From contig CANRLR010000009.1 of assembly GCA_947631505.1 (NCBI GenBank), forward strand, positions 31,241 to 95,240: DNA of 64,000 nucleotides, given 5' to 3'. The notes under the pieces are model-generated. The model searched no databases and had not been told where the DNA came from. It saw nothing but the letters and a program-made list of their open reading frames with translations. Positions 1-9,561 of the stretch are shown here, piece after piece. The stretch is from an uncultured Lachnospiraceae bacterium. Lineage in GTDB: Bacteria; Bacillota; Clostridia; Lachnospirales; Lachnospiraceae. The number at the start of each line of letters is the position of its first letter. Positions within the stretch are counted from its first letter, which is position 1. Both the position numbers and the translations under genes were made by a program.

Positions 1-1
1 A

Positions 2-1708
2 AGAGCAGTCTATGTCATTGAACATGAACTGGGGGCTATGTCCTTTTTGGTACAGGTAGGGGGGATTATTTTTCTCTATTTCATATTAAAGTCAGCTAGT
101 ATACTTTCACAGGAGAAATACGAAAGTTATAGCATGCTTATCCGGGTATATCAATTTGTCCGGATGATGATTAAGAAAAGCCTGACATCGGATTATTGCA
201 ACAGGGAAAAACATGAGAATCAGAAACTCATTGATCAGGCAAATGGGGCAATAAATTCAAACTATGTCGGTGTGGAACTTATGTACCGCCAGCTTCCAAG
301 GGCAGTTATGAATCTGACCGGCATGCTGCTATTCGGTGGTGCCATTTTATCCGTAGACGTCAGGATTCTTGTTGTATTGATTGCAATGTTACTATGCAAT
401 GTGGCAGCAAATCGTTTTGCAACGAATTATCTGAATTCCCACTTGGAGGAAAATGCCAGATTAAATCGGAAGATTGATATAATAAAAGACCGGGCAAGGG
501 ATGTTGTCTGTGGTAAAGATATCCGTTTATACAAAATGGAAAAGTGGTTTACAGCACTGATGCAGTCCTATGTGGAATGGGGACAGAAATGGCAGAAAGG
601 AATTGAAAAGCATTTCTATCTGCCCGTCTTTTCCGATACGGTATTTATAGCCCTGCGGGATGGTCTTGCCTATGTCATTTTAATTCAAAAGGCATTGGAG
701 GGAAGTATTTCTTTGTCGGTATTTACATTAATGCTTGGAATTGTATCTGGTTTTTCTACATGGATGTTCGCTTTTGTGGACTGCTATATGGACCTTATGA
801 AAAGTAACAAAAGTATTTCGGATTTACGCAGTGTACTGGATCTGAAAGATACTTTTTTACATGGAGCGGGATATCCGGTATCAGAACAGGAGAGTTCCGA
901 TGCACCGGAAATTGAACTGCAGAATGTATCCTTTTCCTATGAAGAGGGAGGAAAGCAAATTTTGTCCCGGATAAATCTGAAAATCGGAGCAGGTGAAAAG
1001 ATTGCTTTGGTGGGAGCGAATGGAGAAGGAAAAACAACACTTGTGAAACTATTATGTGGATTTTATCATCCGACCGAGGGACAGATTTTAGTAAATGGCA
1101 GGAATATTGAGGAATATGATATTGAACAATATTTCAAATTAGTCGGTGTGGTGTTTCAGGACGTAGAACCGTTGCCATACCGTATTGTCAATCTTGTATC
1201 CGGCAGAGAAAAAGAGGATACTGACATGAATCGGTTCTGGCTGGCGGTAAAACGGGCAGGGCTGCAGGATAAAATTGAGTCTTTATCAAAAAAAGAAGAC
1301 ACTTACATTTCTAATGTTTTTGATGATAACGGAATTCAATTATCCGGTGGAGAAATACAGAAGCTGATGTTAGCAAGATGCATTTATAAAAATGCTCCCT
1401 TTCTTTTATTGGATGAGCCGACCTCGGCACTCGACCCATTGGCAGAGAGTGCTATGTATGAGGAATATAATCAGTTGACCAGACATAAAACCAGTATTTT
1501 TATTTCCCACCGCCTCGCCAGTACCCGTTTTTGTGACCGCATTCTGTTTTTGAAAGACGGAAAGATTGCGGAGGAGGGAACCCATGAGGAACTAATCCGG
1601 AATCAGGGCGAATATGCCAGAATTTATGAGATACAGAGCCATTATTACACAGAGCAGAAAGAAGAGGAAAATTTGTCAGAAGAGGAGGGAATCGGATATG
1701 AAGCATAA
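2..1708 (+). CDS. ABC transporter half-exporter (membrane + ATPase), 5' truncated by window
   Basis: The reading frame is open to the left window edge, so the N terminus is missing; the first internal ATG is at 38. The visible part has a multi-helix membrane domain (roughly the first 270 residues) followed by a nucleotide-binding domain with Walker A GANGEGKT, signature LSGGE, Walker B LLLDEP and a switch histidine in FISHR. It is therefore an ABC-exporter half-molecule fusing transmembrane and ATPase domains. The stop overlaps the next gene, another half-exporter, by 11 bp, so the two are probably one operon and a heterodimer. The substrate cannot be told from sequence; peptides, lipids and drugs are all possible for this family. 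Confidence 0.9.
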   Translation, partial: RAVYVIEHELGAMSFLVQVGGIIFLYFILKSASILSQEKYESYSMLIRVYQFVRMMIKKSLTSDYCNREKHENQKLIDQANGAINSNYVGVELMYRQLPRAVMNLTGMLLFGGAILSVDVRILVVLIAMLLCNVAANRFATNYLNSHLEENARLNRKIDIIKDRARDVVCGKDIRLYKMEKWFTALMQSYVEWGQKWQKGIEKHFYLPVFSDTVFIALRDGLAYVILIQKALEGSISLSVFTLMLGIVSGFSTWMFAFVDCYMDLMKSNKSISDLRSVLDLKDTFLHGAGYPVSEQESSDAPEIELQNVSFSYEEGGKQILSRINLKIGAGEKIALVGANGEGKTTLVKLLCGFYHPTEGQILVNGRNIEEYDIEQYFKLVGVVFQDVEPLPYRIVNLVSGREKEDTDMNRFWLAVKRAGLQDKIESLSKKEDTYISNVFDDNGIQLSGGEIQKLMLARCIYKNAPFLLLDEPTSALDPLAESAMYEEYNQLTRHKTSIFISHRLASTRFCDRILFLKDGKIAEEGTHEELIRNQGEYARIYEIQSHYYTEQKEEENLSEEEGIGYEA

Positions 1709-3545
1709 TTGCAGAAAGAAACCACAAAGAAAAGCGAACATGAGAGATATGCTGAAACTCATATCTGGAATGAGCCCCTGCTTTCTTCCCTTTACCATAC
1801 TGGAAGCACTTTTGTCAACCGCTGTTGTCTTTATCAATATTATACTGAGTGCCGATATTTTGGATGGAATTGCCATTGGAAAACAACAGGAGTTAATCCA
1901 TACGGCACTTTTTATGGTAGGCTTGAACCTCGTACTGGCTCTTATCCGATGGGGAATTAACAAATGGCTGATTGTTACAAGGCGTAAGATCGAGGATTCC
2001 GTATCAAAGCAGCTTTCGCAAAAAAGTTTGAATTTGGACTATCAGATTTTAGAAAAAACCGGAACATTGGATTATATTCAGAAAGCGGAATCTGCTTCCC
2101 AGGCCAATGGCGGAATTACCAGCTACTGTGTTCTGCTCGGAGAGGGAATTACACAGATTGCATCCATCCTGTACGCTGCTATACTTCTGAGTGATTTCTT
2201 TTTAGAAAGCGGAAAAAGTGAAGATTCTTTTTTGCGTCTGATGACGGCACCACAGGCGGGAATTGTAATGTTTGTCCTGATGGGAGCAGTTATTTTTCTT
2301 GTTTATATACTGTCCAAAAAGCAGAGGAAACTCAATTATGAATTTTTGGAGCATAATATACGGGGAAACAGAGAATTCGGCTCTTATTTTCAATTTCTCT
2401 ATAATTATAATATTGGAAAACAGGTGCGAATCTATCATATGTTCCCAATGATATACCAAAGATTAAAAAAACTGGAATCCACAATGACAGAACGAACACA
2501 CAAAATGACAAATCAATACCTGAAACTTATTGTGATTGCGGATGCCGCCTCCATTTTGTTACTTTTCGTATATTATTGCTTTGTCGGGTTAAGAGCAGCA
2601 GCCGGTGCTATTACTTTGGGAGAAATGACAATTTATATCGGTGCCCTTACCAGTTTTTCAGACAACCTGTCGGGGGTATTCACCGCTTTGAATGCAATTG
2701 GACTTAAAAATGACTTTCTGAGCAATTATGTGGATTTTCTTCAACTGAAAAACGAAAAATATGACGGAACACTTCCCATTGAGAAACGTCTGGACCATGA
2801 TTATGAACTGGAATTTCGGAATGTTTCTTTTCACTATCCCAACAGTGAAGAGCTGGTACTAAAAAATATTACAACAAAAATCCGGGTTGGGCGGAAAATG
2901 GCAATTGTGGGAAAGAACGGTTCTGGAAAATCTACGTTCATCAAACTATTATGCCGTTTGTATGACCCTACAGAAGGAGAAATTCTATTGAATGGTATTG
3001 ACATTAAAAAATATGATTACGATGAATACCGTCAGATTTTCAGTGTGGTATTTCAGGATTTCCGGCTCTTCTCGTTTCCTGTGGCACAAAATGTTGCAGC
3101 AGGGCTTGTATATGACGAGGAAAAGGTATGGAAGGCACTGGAACAGGTCGGTATAGCAGAACGGGTCAAAAAGATGGAAAAAGGGCTTGATACCGTTATT
3201 TTTAAACAGGAAGACGAGGGAGTGGAAATTTCCGGAGGGGAGGCTCAGAAGATCGCCATTGCAAGAGCTCTTTACAAAGACGCTCCGGTCGTTATATTAG
3301 ACGAGCCAACGGCAGCACTGGACCCGGTATCAGAACTGGAAATATATGAGAGGTTTGATGAAATGGTGGAAGAGAAAACAGCGATTTATATTTCCCACCG
3401 TATGTCCAGCTGCCGGTTCTGTGAAAACATTGTTGTCTTTGAGAATGGAAATATTGTTCAAATGGGAAGTCATGATGCACTGGTGAAACAGCATGGACTG
3501 TATCAGGAACTGTGGAATGCTCAGGCACAGTATTATCAGGGATAA
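1698..3545 (+). CDS. ABC transporter half-exporter, partner of preceding gene
   Basis: A 615-aa protein with an N-terminal membrane domain of about six helices and a C-terminal ATPase domain: Walker A VGKNGSGKST, signature ISGGEAQ, Walker B VILDEP, switch histidine in YISHR. The ATG at 1698 was chosen because a strong Shine-Dalgarno (aggagg, 1683-1688) lies just upstream; longer in-frame starts have none. Both ATPase domains in the pair keep the catalytic glutamate, so neither site looks degenerate. Overlap with the upstream gene suggests translational coupling. No substrate-binding protein or dedicated peptide gene is visible downstream; the next gene is rplS with its own promoter. Confidence 0.9.
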   Translation: MKHNCRKKPQRKANMRDMLKLISGMSPCFLPFTILEALLSTAVVFINIILSADILDGIAIGKQQELIHTALFMVGLNLVLALIRWGINKWLIVTRRKIEDSVSKQLSQKSLNLDYQILEKTGTLDYIQKAESASQANGGITSYCVLLGEGITQIASILYAAILLSDFFLESGKSEDSFLRLMTAPQAGIVMFVLMGAVIFLVYILSKKQRKLNYEFLEHNIRGNREFGSYFQFLYNYNIGKQVRIYHMFPMIYQRLKKLESTMTERTHKMTNQYLKLIVIADAASILLLFVYYCFVGLRAAAGAITLGEMTIYIGALTSFSDNLSGVFTALNAIGLKNDFLSNYVDFLQLKNEKYDGTLPIEKRLDHDYELEFRNVSFHYPNSEELVLKNITTKIRVGRKMAIVGKNGSGKSTFIKLLCRLYDPTEGEILLNGIDIKKYDYDEYRQIFSVVFQDFRLFSFPVAQNVAAGLVYDEEKVWKALEQVGIAERVKKMEKGLDTVIFKQEDEGVEISGGEAQKIAIARALYKDAPVVILDEPTAALDPVSELEIYERFDEMVEEKTAIYISHRMSSCRFCENIVVFENGNIVQMGSHDALVKQHGLYQELWNAQAQYYQG

Positions 3546-3592
3546 ATAATGAAACAATAAAAAAACAATGAAGCAAGAATGATAGGAAAGTC

Positions 3593-3621
3593 TTGACTGA
3601 TTTGCATTCCTGTGTTATATT
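3593..3621 (+). promoter_or_regulatory. rplS promoter
   Basis: TTGACT (3593-3598), 17-bp spacer, TATATT (3616-3621). It lies in the gap after the ABC genes and leaves a leader of about 75 nt before rplS. That leader may carry an L19-type autoregulatory structure, which I could not confirm by eye. Confidence 0.75.
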
Positions 3622-3706
3622 TTTAATGTTGTGAATAAAAGTAGATGGTCCTCTGGTGGTAAAAATGATACATTAAGAACATCAAAAAAGATTAGGAGGA
3701 ACAACA

Positions 3707-4054
3707 ATGAACGAAATTATCAAGAAAATTGAAGCAGAACAGCTGAAAGCAGAAGTACCTGAATTTAACGTAGGTGATACGGTAAAGGTATACGCTAAGG
3801 TTAAAGAGGGACAGCGTGAGAGAACACAGGTATTTGAAGGTGTTGTATTAAAAAGACAGGGCGGAAGCACCCGTGAGACCTTCACGGTTCGTAAGTTCTC
3901 CAACGGTGTAGGTGTTGAGAAGACATGGCCTCTTCATTCTCCGATTGTTGAGAAAATCGAAGTTGTTCGTCTTGGTAAAGTAAGAAGAGCAAAACTGAAT
4001 TACTTGCGTGGACGTGTAGGTAAAGCAGCAAAGGTAAAAGAGCTGGTAAAATAA
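3707..4054 (+). CDS. rplS: 50S ribosomal protein L19
   Basis: A 115-aa protein of normal length for bL19, with family signatures such as [16 protein letters not shown] and the basic C-terminal segment [17 protein letters not shown]. bL19 sits at the interface of the two ribosomal subunits. The start follows a strong Shine-Dalgarno (aggagg, about 3695-3700). In many bacteria rplS ends an rpsP-rimM-trmD-rplS operon; here it follows an ABC transporter pair, has its own promoter, and is closed by a strong terminator. Confidence 0.98.
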   Translation: MNEIIKKIEAEQLKAEVPEFNVGDTVKVYAKVKEGQRERTQVFEGVVLKRQGGSTRETFTVRKFSNGVGVEKTWPLHSPIVEKIEVVRLGKVRRAKLNYLRGRVGKAAKVKELVK

Positions 4055-4074
4055 TAAGCCGCATTACCAACGGG

Positions 4075-4112
4075 AAAAGTTTCTTTGTGCTTGCACAATA
4101 GAAACTTTTTTT
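4075..4112 (+). terminator. rplS rho-independent terminator
   Basis: A near-perfect hairpin (arms about 4078-4090 and 4093-4106, one bulged base, 2-nt loop) followed by a run of seven T. It isolates rplS from the signal peptidase-like gene. Confidence 0.9.
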
Positions 4113-4148
4113 CGTTTGTAATTGATGTTATTTCATGGAGGGCAGATT

Positions 4149-4754
4149 ATGAATCTCAGGTTTGAAGAAGAAATGAAACGGGAACGGCGCCGGGATGCTT
4201 TCAAGGAATTGCTTTGGTTTCTTTTGATTGCTGCTATTGTCATTTTATTTGCATGGTTAATCGTACGATTTGCTTTAAAAAAAGTAAATGTCATTGGCAG
4301 TGCTATGGAAACAACCCTCTATAATGGCGAGGATGTCATTGTTAACAAAATTTCTTATGCCATTTTATCGCCGGGAAGGGAAGCTGTGATAGCCTTTTAT
4401 CCGGACTTAGAAGAGGAAGAAGAAGCGGTATTGGATGATTCTGCTGTTCTGATCCGCCGGGTTATTGGTTTGCCGGGAGAAAAAATCCGAATTACCGATG
4501 GAAAAATTTATATTAATGAAGAAGAATGGAAAGAGAAATATAATTTTGGTGAAATGGTGTCGGCCGGTATTGCCAACAGTGAAATTACATTGGGGGAAGA
4601 TGAATATTTTGTGTTAAGTGACAACCGCAATGATATGGATGACAGCCGGAACGAAGCGTTTACTAAAGTAAAGAGAGAGAATATAATCGGCAAAGTAATT
4701 TTGAAATTTCATCCGCTTTCTCTGATTGGCGGACCGCAACAGGAGGAACAATAA
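4149..4754 (+). CDS. Signal peptidase I-like protein lacking both catalytic residues
   Basis: A 201-aa protein with one N-terminal membrane helix (about residues 22-41) and the S26 signal peptidase fold. The active-site box that should read GxSM reads IGSAMETTL, so the nucleophilic Ser is Ala52 (codon gct, 4302-4304). The lysine box that should read IKR reads LIRRVIGLPGE, so the general base Lys is Arg103 (cgc, 4455-4457). The GDN box is also altered, to LSDNRNDMDDSR. The rest of the fold and the reading frame are intact, which argues against a decaying pseudogene. It is probably a non-catalytic paralogue; Staphylococcus aureus SpsA is a known precedent. Start chosen on the ggaggg site at 4137-4142. 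It overlaps rbgA by 1 bp. Confidence 0.85.
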   Translation: MNLRFEEEMKRERRRDAFKELLWFLLIAAIVILFAWLIVRFALKKVNVIGSAMETTLYNGEDVIVNKISYAILSPGREAVIAFYPDLEEEEEAVLDDSAVLIRRVIGLPGEKIRITDGKIYINEEEWKEKYNFGEMVSAGIANSEITLGEDEYFVLSDNRNDMDDSRNEAFTKVKRENIIGKVILKFHPLSLIGGPQQEEQ

Positions 4755-5602
4755 TGCATTTTCAATGGTACCCGGGACATATGACGAAGGCAAAGCGTGC
4801 GATGCAGGAAGACATCAAACTAATTGATGTTGTAATTGAGTTAGTGGATGCCAGAATTCCGCGCAGCAGTAAAAATCCCGATATTGATGAGCTGGCAAAA
4901 CAAAAAGCAAGGGTGCTTCTGCTGAATAAAAGTGACATGGCAGATGCAGCTGTGCAGGGGGAGTGGATTCGCTACTATGAGCAAGCGGGTTATCTTGTAT
5001 TAGCCGTAAATGCGAAGAAGAAAAATGAATTAAAGCAAATCAATGCGTTGATACAAGAGGCATGTAAAGAAAAGATTGAGAGAGACCGGAAACGAGGAAT
5101 CTTAAATCGTCCGGTGCGGGCAATGATTGTGGGAATTCCGAATGTGGGAAAATCCACTTTTATTAATAGTTTTGCGGGCAGAGCCTGTGCAAAAACAGGA
5201 AATAAGCCCGGAGTGACAAAAGGGAAACAGTGGATTCGTCTGAATAAACAAGTGGAACTGTTAGATACGCCGGGAATTTTGTGGCCCAAATTTGAAGACC
5301 AGCAGGTCGGTCAGCACTTGGCATTTATTGGCTCCATCAAGGATGAATTGATTCAAAGTGTTGATTTGGCTTTAGATCTGATCGAATTTTTAACAAAAAC
5401 CTATGAAGGAATCCTGAACGGGCATTATAATGTGCAAGAGAACTTAGATTCTGTTGATATATTGCGCCAATTAGCGATAAATAGAGGCTGTATTCAAAAG
5501 GGAAATGAACCGAACTATGAAAAAGCTGCCTATTTATTGTTGGATGACTTTCGAAATGCCAAATTGGGAAGAATAACAATAGAAAGACCAAATGAGAGAT
5601 GA
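4754..5602 (+). CDS. rbgA: Ribosome biogenesis GTPase RbgA (YlqF)
   Basis: A 282-aa circularly permuted GTPase required for late 50S assembly. The order of motifs is G4 (LLNKSD), then G1 (GIPNVGKST), then G3 (DTPG), diagnostic of the YlqF/YawG class; the N terminus WYPGHMTKAKR is the family signature. A C-terminal helical domain of about 100 residues follows. Its ATG overlaps the stop of the upstream signal peptidase-like gene (TAATG) behind an aggagg site. Its nearness to rplS suits a ribosome assembly role, though two signal peptidase genes flank it. Confidence 0.97.
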   Translation: MHFQWYPGHMTKAKRAMQEDIKLIDVVIELVDARIPRSSKNPDIDELAKQKARVLLLNKSDMADAAVQGEWIRYYEQAGYLVLAVNAKKKNELKQINALIQEACKEKIERDRKRGILNRPVRAMIVGIPNVGKSTFINSFAGRACAKTGNKPGVTKGKQWIRLNKQVELLDTPGILWPKFEDQQVGQHLAFIGSIKDELIQSVDLALDLIEFLTKTYEGILNGHYNVQENLDSVDILRQLAINRGCIQKGNEPNYEKAAYLLLDDFRNAKLGRITIERPNER

Positions 5603-5610
5603 GGATTAAT

Positions 5611-6345
5611 ATGTCAGAGAAGAAGGACATTGATGAAAGCCTGCGAGTCTGCGAAGAAATTCAGAAGCGTTTTTCCCGGCCGGATACTCCAGAACAAGAA
5701 TCGGTTCCGCAAATCCCAGTGAATGCTTTAAATTTAGAATCCGCGGATAAGCAGGGAAAAAAGAAGCAAAAAGAAAGAAAAAGCAATGATAGAGATTGGT
5801 CAGATGCAGAATACCAAGAGAGCCATCCTTTTTTGCGGACACTTCTGGGTGTTCTGATCTGTGCGTTATTGGCACTGGTTCTATCCTTGGTGATAACGGA
5901 ATATGTAGCCCATCATACTTCTGTGGAGGGGAGTTCCATGGAATCTACGCTATCTAATGGAGACCAGTTAATTGTGGAAAATATCAGCTATTATTTTCAT
6001 GAACCAGAACGTTTTGATGTGATTACATTTCCGTATGATAATAACGTCAGCTATATTAAAAGAATTATTGGCTTACCGGGAGAAACGGTGCAGATTATGG
6101 ATGGTACGATTTTTATCAATGGTGAAATACTGCAGGAGAATTATGGTAATGCCGATATGGAGGATGATGGACTGGCTGCTGATATCATTCATCTTGGTGA
6201 GGATGAATATTTTGTGTTAGGAGATAATCGGAATGCCAGCATTGACAGCCGGAAACCGGAAGTGGGTAATGTGAAAAGGGAAAATATCTCCGGTAAGGCG
6301 TGGGTTCGTTTTTATCCTTTTGATAAAATGCAGGTGATTCAATAG
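5611..6345 (+). CDS. lepB: Signal peptidase I (catalytically intact)
   Basis: A 244-aa membrane serine protease that removes signal peptides from exported preproteins. It has a charged cytoplasmic N terminus of about 75 residues, one membrane helix (about 78-98), then VEGSSMESTL with nucleophile Ser109, IKRIIGLPGE with general base Lys150, and GDNRNASIDSR. All catalytic boxes are canonical, unlike the paralogue two genes upstream. The start at 5611 has a gagg element 6 bp upstream; an alternative ATG at 5599 overlaps the rbgA stop. The N-terminal extension is longer than in the minimal family. Confidence 0.93.
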   Translation: MSEKKDIDESLRVCEEIQKRFSRPDTPEQESVPQIPVNALNLESADKQGKKKQKERKSNDRDWSDAEYQESHPFLRTLLGVLICALLALVLSLVITEYVAHHTSVEGSSMESTLSNGDQLIVENISYYFHEPERFDVITFPYDNNVSYIKRIIGLPGETVQIMDGTIFINGEILQENYGNADMEDDGLAADIIHLGEDEYFVLGDNRNASIDSRKPEVGNVKRENISGKAWVRFYPFDKMQVIQ

Positions 6346-6361
6346 GAAAAGGAGCATAGAA

Positions 6362-6826
6362 ATGGAGATTGAAAAAAAGTATTTGGTAAAACATGTGCCG
6401 GAAGATTTGAAAAAAGCAGAGAGATGGGAGATTGAACAATGTTACCTCTGTCAAGAACCGACACTTCGTATACGGAAAAGAAATGGTGAGTATATACTCA
6501 CCTATAAAAACAGACAGGAGCCCTCTGTCACAGAAAAGCTATGTGTATCAAATGAGTTGGAGGTACCGCTTACAAAAGAATCCTATGAACATCTGAAACA
6601 AAAAGCAGATGGAATCTGCATTGAAAAAACGCGATACCGGATTCCCTATGGAAAATATACGATTGAACTTGATATTTTTCATGGAAAATATGAGGGGAAA
6701 ATGCTGGCTGAGGTCGAGTTTGCAACAGAGAGGGAGGTGCTGGCATTTACAGTACCGGAATGGTTCGGTGAGGATGTCAGCGGTGATTATCATTATACCA
6801 ATAGTTTTCTTGCTCATCCGTCTTAA
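6362..6826 (+). CDS. CYTH-domain protein (triphosphate tunnel metalloenzyme)
   Basis: A 154-aa protein opening with MEIEKKYLV, which contains the ExExK signature of the CYTH superfamily, followed by alternating basic and acidic strands (RIRKRNG, TYKNR, EVEFATE) expected of a triphosphate-binding tunnel. Members hydrolyse inorganic triphosphate, thiamine triphosphate or other triphosphates with Mg2+ or Mn2+; the exact substrate cannot be assigned here. It lies 16 bp after lepB and is probably cotranscribed with it. Confidence 0.85.
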   Translation: MEIEKKYLVKHVPEDLKKAERWEIEQCYLCQEPTLRIRKRNGEYILTYKNRQEPSVTEKLCVSNELEVPLTKESYEHLKQKADGICIEKTRYRIPYGKYTIELDIFHGKYEGKMLAEVEFATEREVLAFTVPEWFGEDVSGDYHYTNSFLAHPS

Positions 6827-6867
6827 AAAGTAAAAACGCAAAAAATCAGGAAAAAGAAAAATATACC

Positions 6868-6897
6868 TTGTTTTTTTGTATGTTCGTGGTATATAAT
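6868..6897 (+). promoter_or_regulatory. gdhA promoter
   Basis: TTGTTT (6868-6873), 18-bp spacer, perfect TATAAT (6892-6897), about 34 bp upstream of the gdhA start. Confidence 0.7.
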
Positions 6898-6906
6898 GAT
6901 AAGTGA

Positions 6907-8265
<1,359 letters not shown>

Positions 8266-8290
8266 CTCCTATATAAAAAATCAGTATTCT

Positions 8291-8319
8291 AAAAAGAGAG
8301 CTGCGAGGCTCTCTTTTTT
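8291..8319 (+). terminator. gdhA terminator
   Basis: Hairpin with arms aaagagagc and gctctcttt, 6-nt loop, running into six T. The T run overlaps the right arm. Confidence 0.88.
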
Positions 8320-8366
8320 GTTTCAGCGAAAGGTGTAAAGCGCTCCTATTTCTGGACAGACAACTA

Positions 8367-8395
8367 TTGAAATAAAAAAAGTCCCTTGATAAAAT
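8367..8395 (+). promoter_or_regulatory. Promoter of the DUF5688 gene
   Basis: TTGAAA (8367-8372), 17-bp spacer, TAAAAT (8390-8395), about 46 bp before the start codon. Confidence 0.6.
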
Positions 8396-8441
8396 AGTAA
8401 GTGCATAGAAGCGATTTTTTAATAATGGGATTGGAGTTAGT

Positions 8442-9338
8442 ATGACGGAAAAACAATTTATGTATGAAGTGGCGGAGCGTTTAGGAGCATTGCGGCAGAC
8501 AAAGGGGCTGGATATCCGGTGTCAGGTTTTTACTAAAAATAATAATACCAAACATTATGGCATTGTTTTACAACAGGACAATGAACGAGTGACACCTATG
8601 ATTTTTCTGGAGCATTATTATGAAAATTATTTGCAGGAACAAATGTCGGTAGATGAAACGGTAAAACAAATTATGGAAATGCTTGAACCGGTAAAAAAAC
8701 ATGCCAGACAATATCAATCGTTATCTCTTCAATTTGCAGAATGTCAGGACAAAATTATCTACCGTCTGATATCAAAAGAAATGAATGAAAACTTATGTGA
8801 AAAAATACCGTATATTCCTTTTCTTGATTTGATGATTAGCTTTTGTGTTGTTGTCAATTATTCCGATAGCGGTGTAGAAACAATTAAAGTTACGAACGAT
8901 TTAATGAATGAATGGGGAGTAACAACATCAGAGCTATATCGTCTGGCAGAGGAAAATACACCTCGTATTTTTCCGGCGAAAATCCAATTTCTTTCAGAGC
9001 TGCTGCAGAAACATCTGGAATTACCGGATCAAAAAGAAACCTCGGATGAACTAAAAATACCAATGATTATTATGGGAAATGAAGCAGGCGTTTATGGGGC
9101 ATCAACGATTCTGTACCCGAATGCAGTAGAACATATAGCAAACGAACTGAATGCAAATCTCTATATTCTGCCGAGCAGTGTACATGAGTTTATTATTTTA
9201 CCTGAGACAGATGGGAATTCTTTGGATGAGCTTGCTGATATGGTTCAACGCATCAACAAAGATTATGTCAAAGAAGAAGAAATTCTTTCTGATCAGGCTT
9301 ATTTTTACAATAAGAATCAAAAGAAATTTATTTTCTGA
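8442..9338 (+). CDS. DUF5688 family protein
   Basis: A 298-aa soluble protein, no signal peptide or membrane helix. The pattern of an N-terminal segment (KHYGIVLQQ, PMIFLEHYYENY), a middle segment (YIPFLDLMISFCVVV) and a C-terminal segment (TILYPNAVEHIANELNANLYILPSS, HEFIILPE) matches the DUF5688 family as I know it from Lachnospiraceae. These proteins are often present in many copies per genome. Function is unknown; the tail resembles sensor-like or regulatory proteins, which is only an impression. It is a lone gene, with its own promoter and a tRNA gene downstream. Confidence 0.75.
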   Translation: MTEKQFMYEVAERLGALRQTKGLDIRCQVFTKNNNTKHYGIVLQQDNERVTPMIFLEHYYENYLQEQMSVDETVKQIMEMLEPVKKHARQYQSLSLQFAECQDKIIYRLISKEMNENLCEKIPYIPFLDLMISFCVVVNYSDSGVETIKVTNDLMNEWGVTTSELYRLAEENTPRIFPAKIQFLSELLQKHLELPDQKETSDELKIPMIIMGNEAGVYGASTILYPNAVEHIANELNANLYILPSSVHEFIILPETDGNSLDELADMVQRINKDYVKEEEILSDQAYFYNKNQKKFIF

Positions 9339-9371
9339 GCCATGATTTTAAAAAGATTCCTGAATTTACTC

Positions 9372-9401
9372 TTTACAAATGCATGAAAAATGATATATAA
9401 T
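9372..9401 (+). promoter_or_regulatory. tRNA-Arg promoter
   Basis: TTTACA (9372-9377), 18-bp spacer, TATAAT (9396-9401), 11 bp before the mature tRNA 5' end. Confidence 0.75.
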
Positions 9402-9412
9402 GAGAAAGCAAT

Positions 9413-9485
9413 GCATCTGTGGCTCAGTGGATAGAGTAGCGGCTTCCGAAGCCGTTGGTCGGGGGTTCGAATCCCTCCAGGTGCA
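9413..9485 (+). tRNA. tRNA-Arg (anticodon CCG)
   Basis: 73 nt fold into a full cloverleaf: acceptor gcatctg/caggtgc, D arm gctc/gagt, anticodon stem gcggc/gccgt with loop ttccgaa (anticodon CCG, codon CGG), T arm with loop ttcgaat, discriminator A. CCA is not encoded. A T run directly after the gene probably ends transcription. No integrated element is attached to its 3' end. Confidence 0.97.
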
Positions 9486-9561
9486 TTTTTTCTTATTTTA
9501 TCCTCGATATCTTTGGTATAAGGCAGATTTCGTGTAGATGAGGAAGGGAATTAAATTGATT

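Noticed and set aside
1614..1697. Longer start for the second ABC gene at 1614
   Set aside because: It would overlap the upstream gene by about 95 bp and has no ribosome site; the ATG at 1698 has a strong one.
4149..4754. Signal peptidase-like gene as a pseudogene
   Set aside because: Frame, ribosome site, membrane helix and fold motifs are intact; only specific catalytic positions changed.
9413..9485. tRNA-Arg as an integration site
   Set aside because: No repeat of its 3' end is seen within the following genes, which are ordinary core genes.
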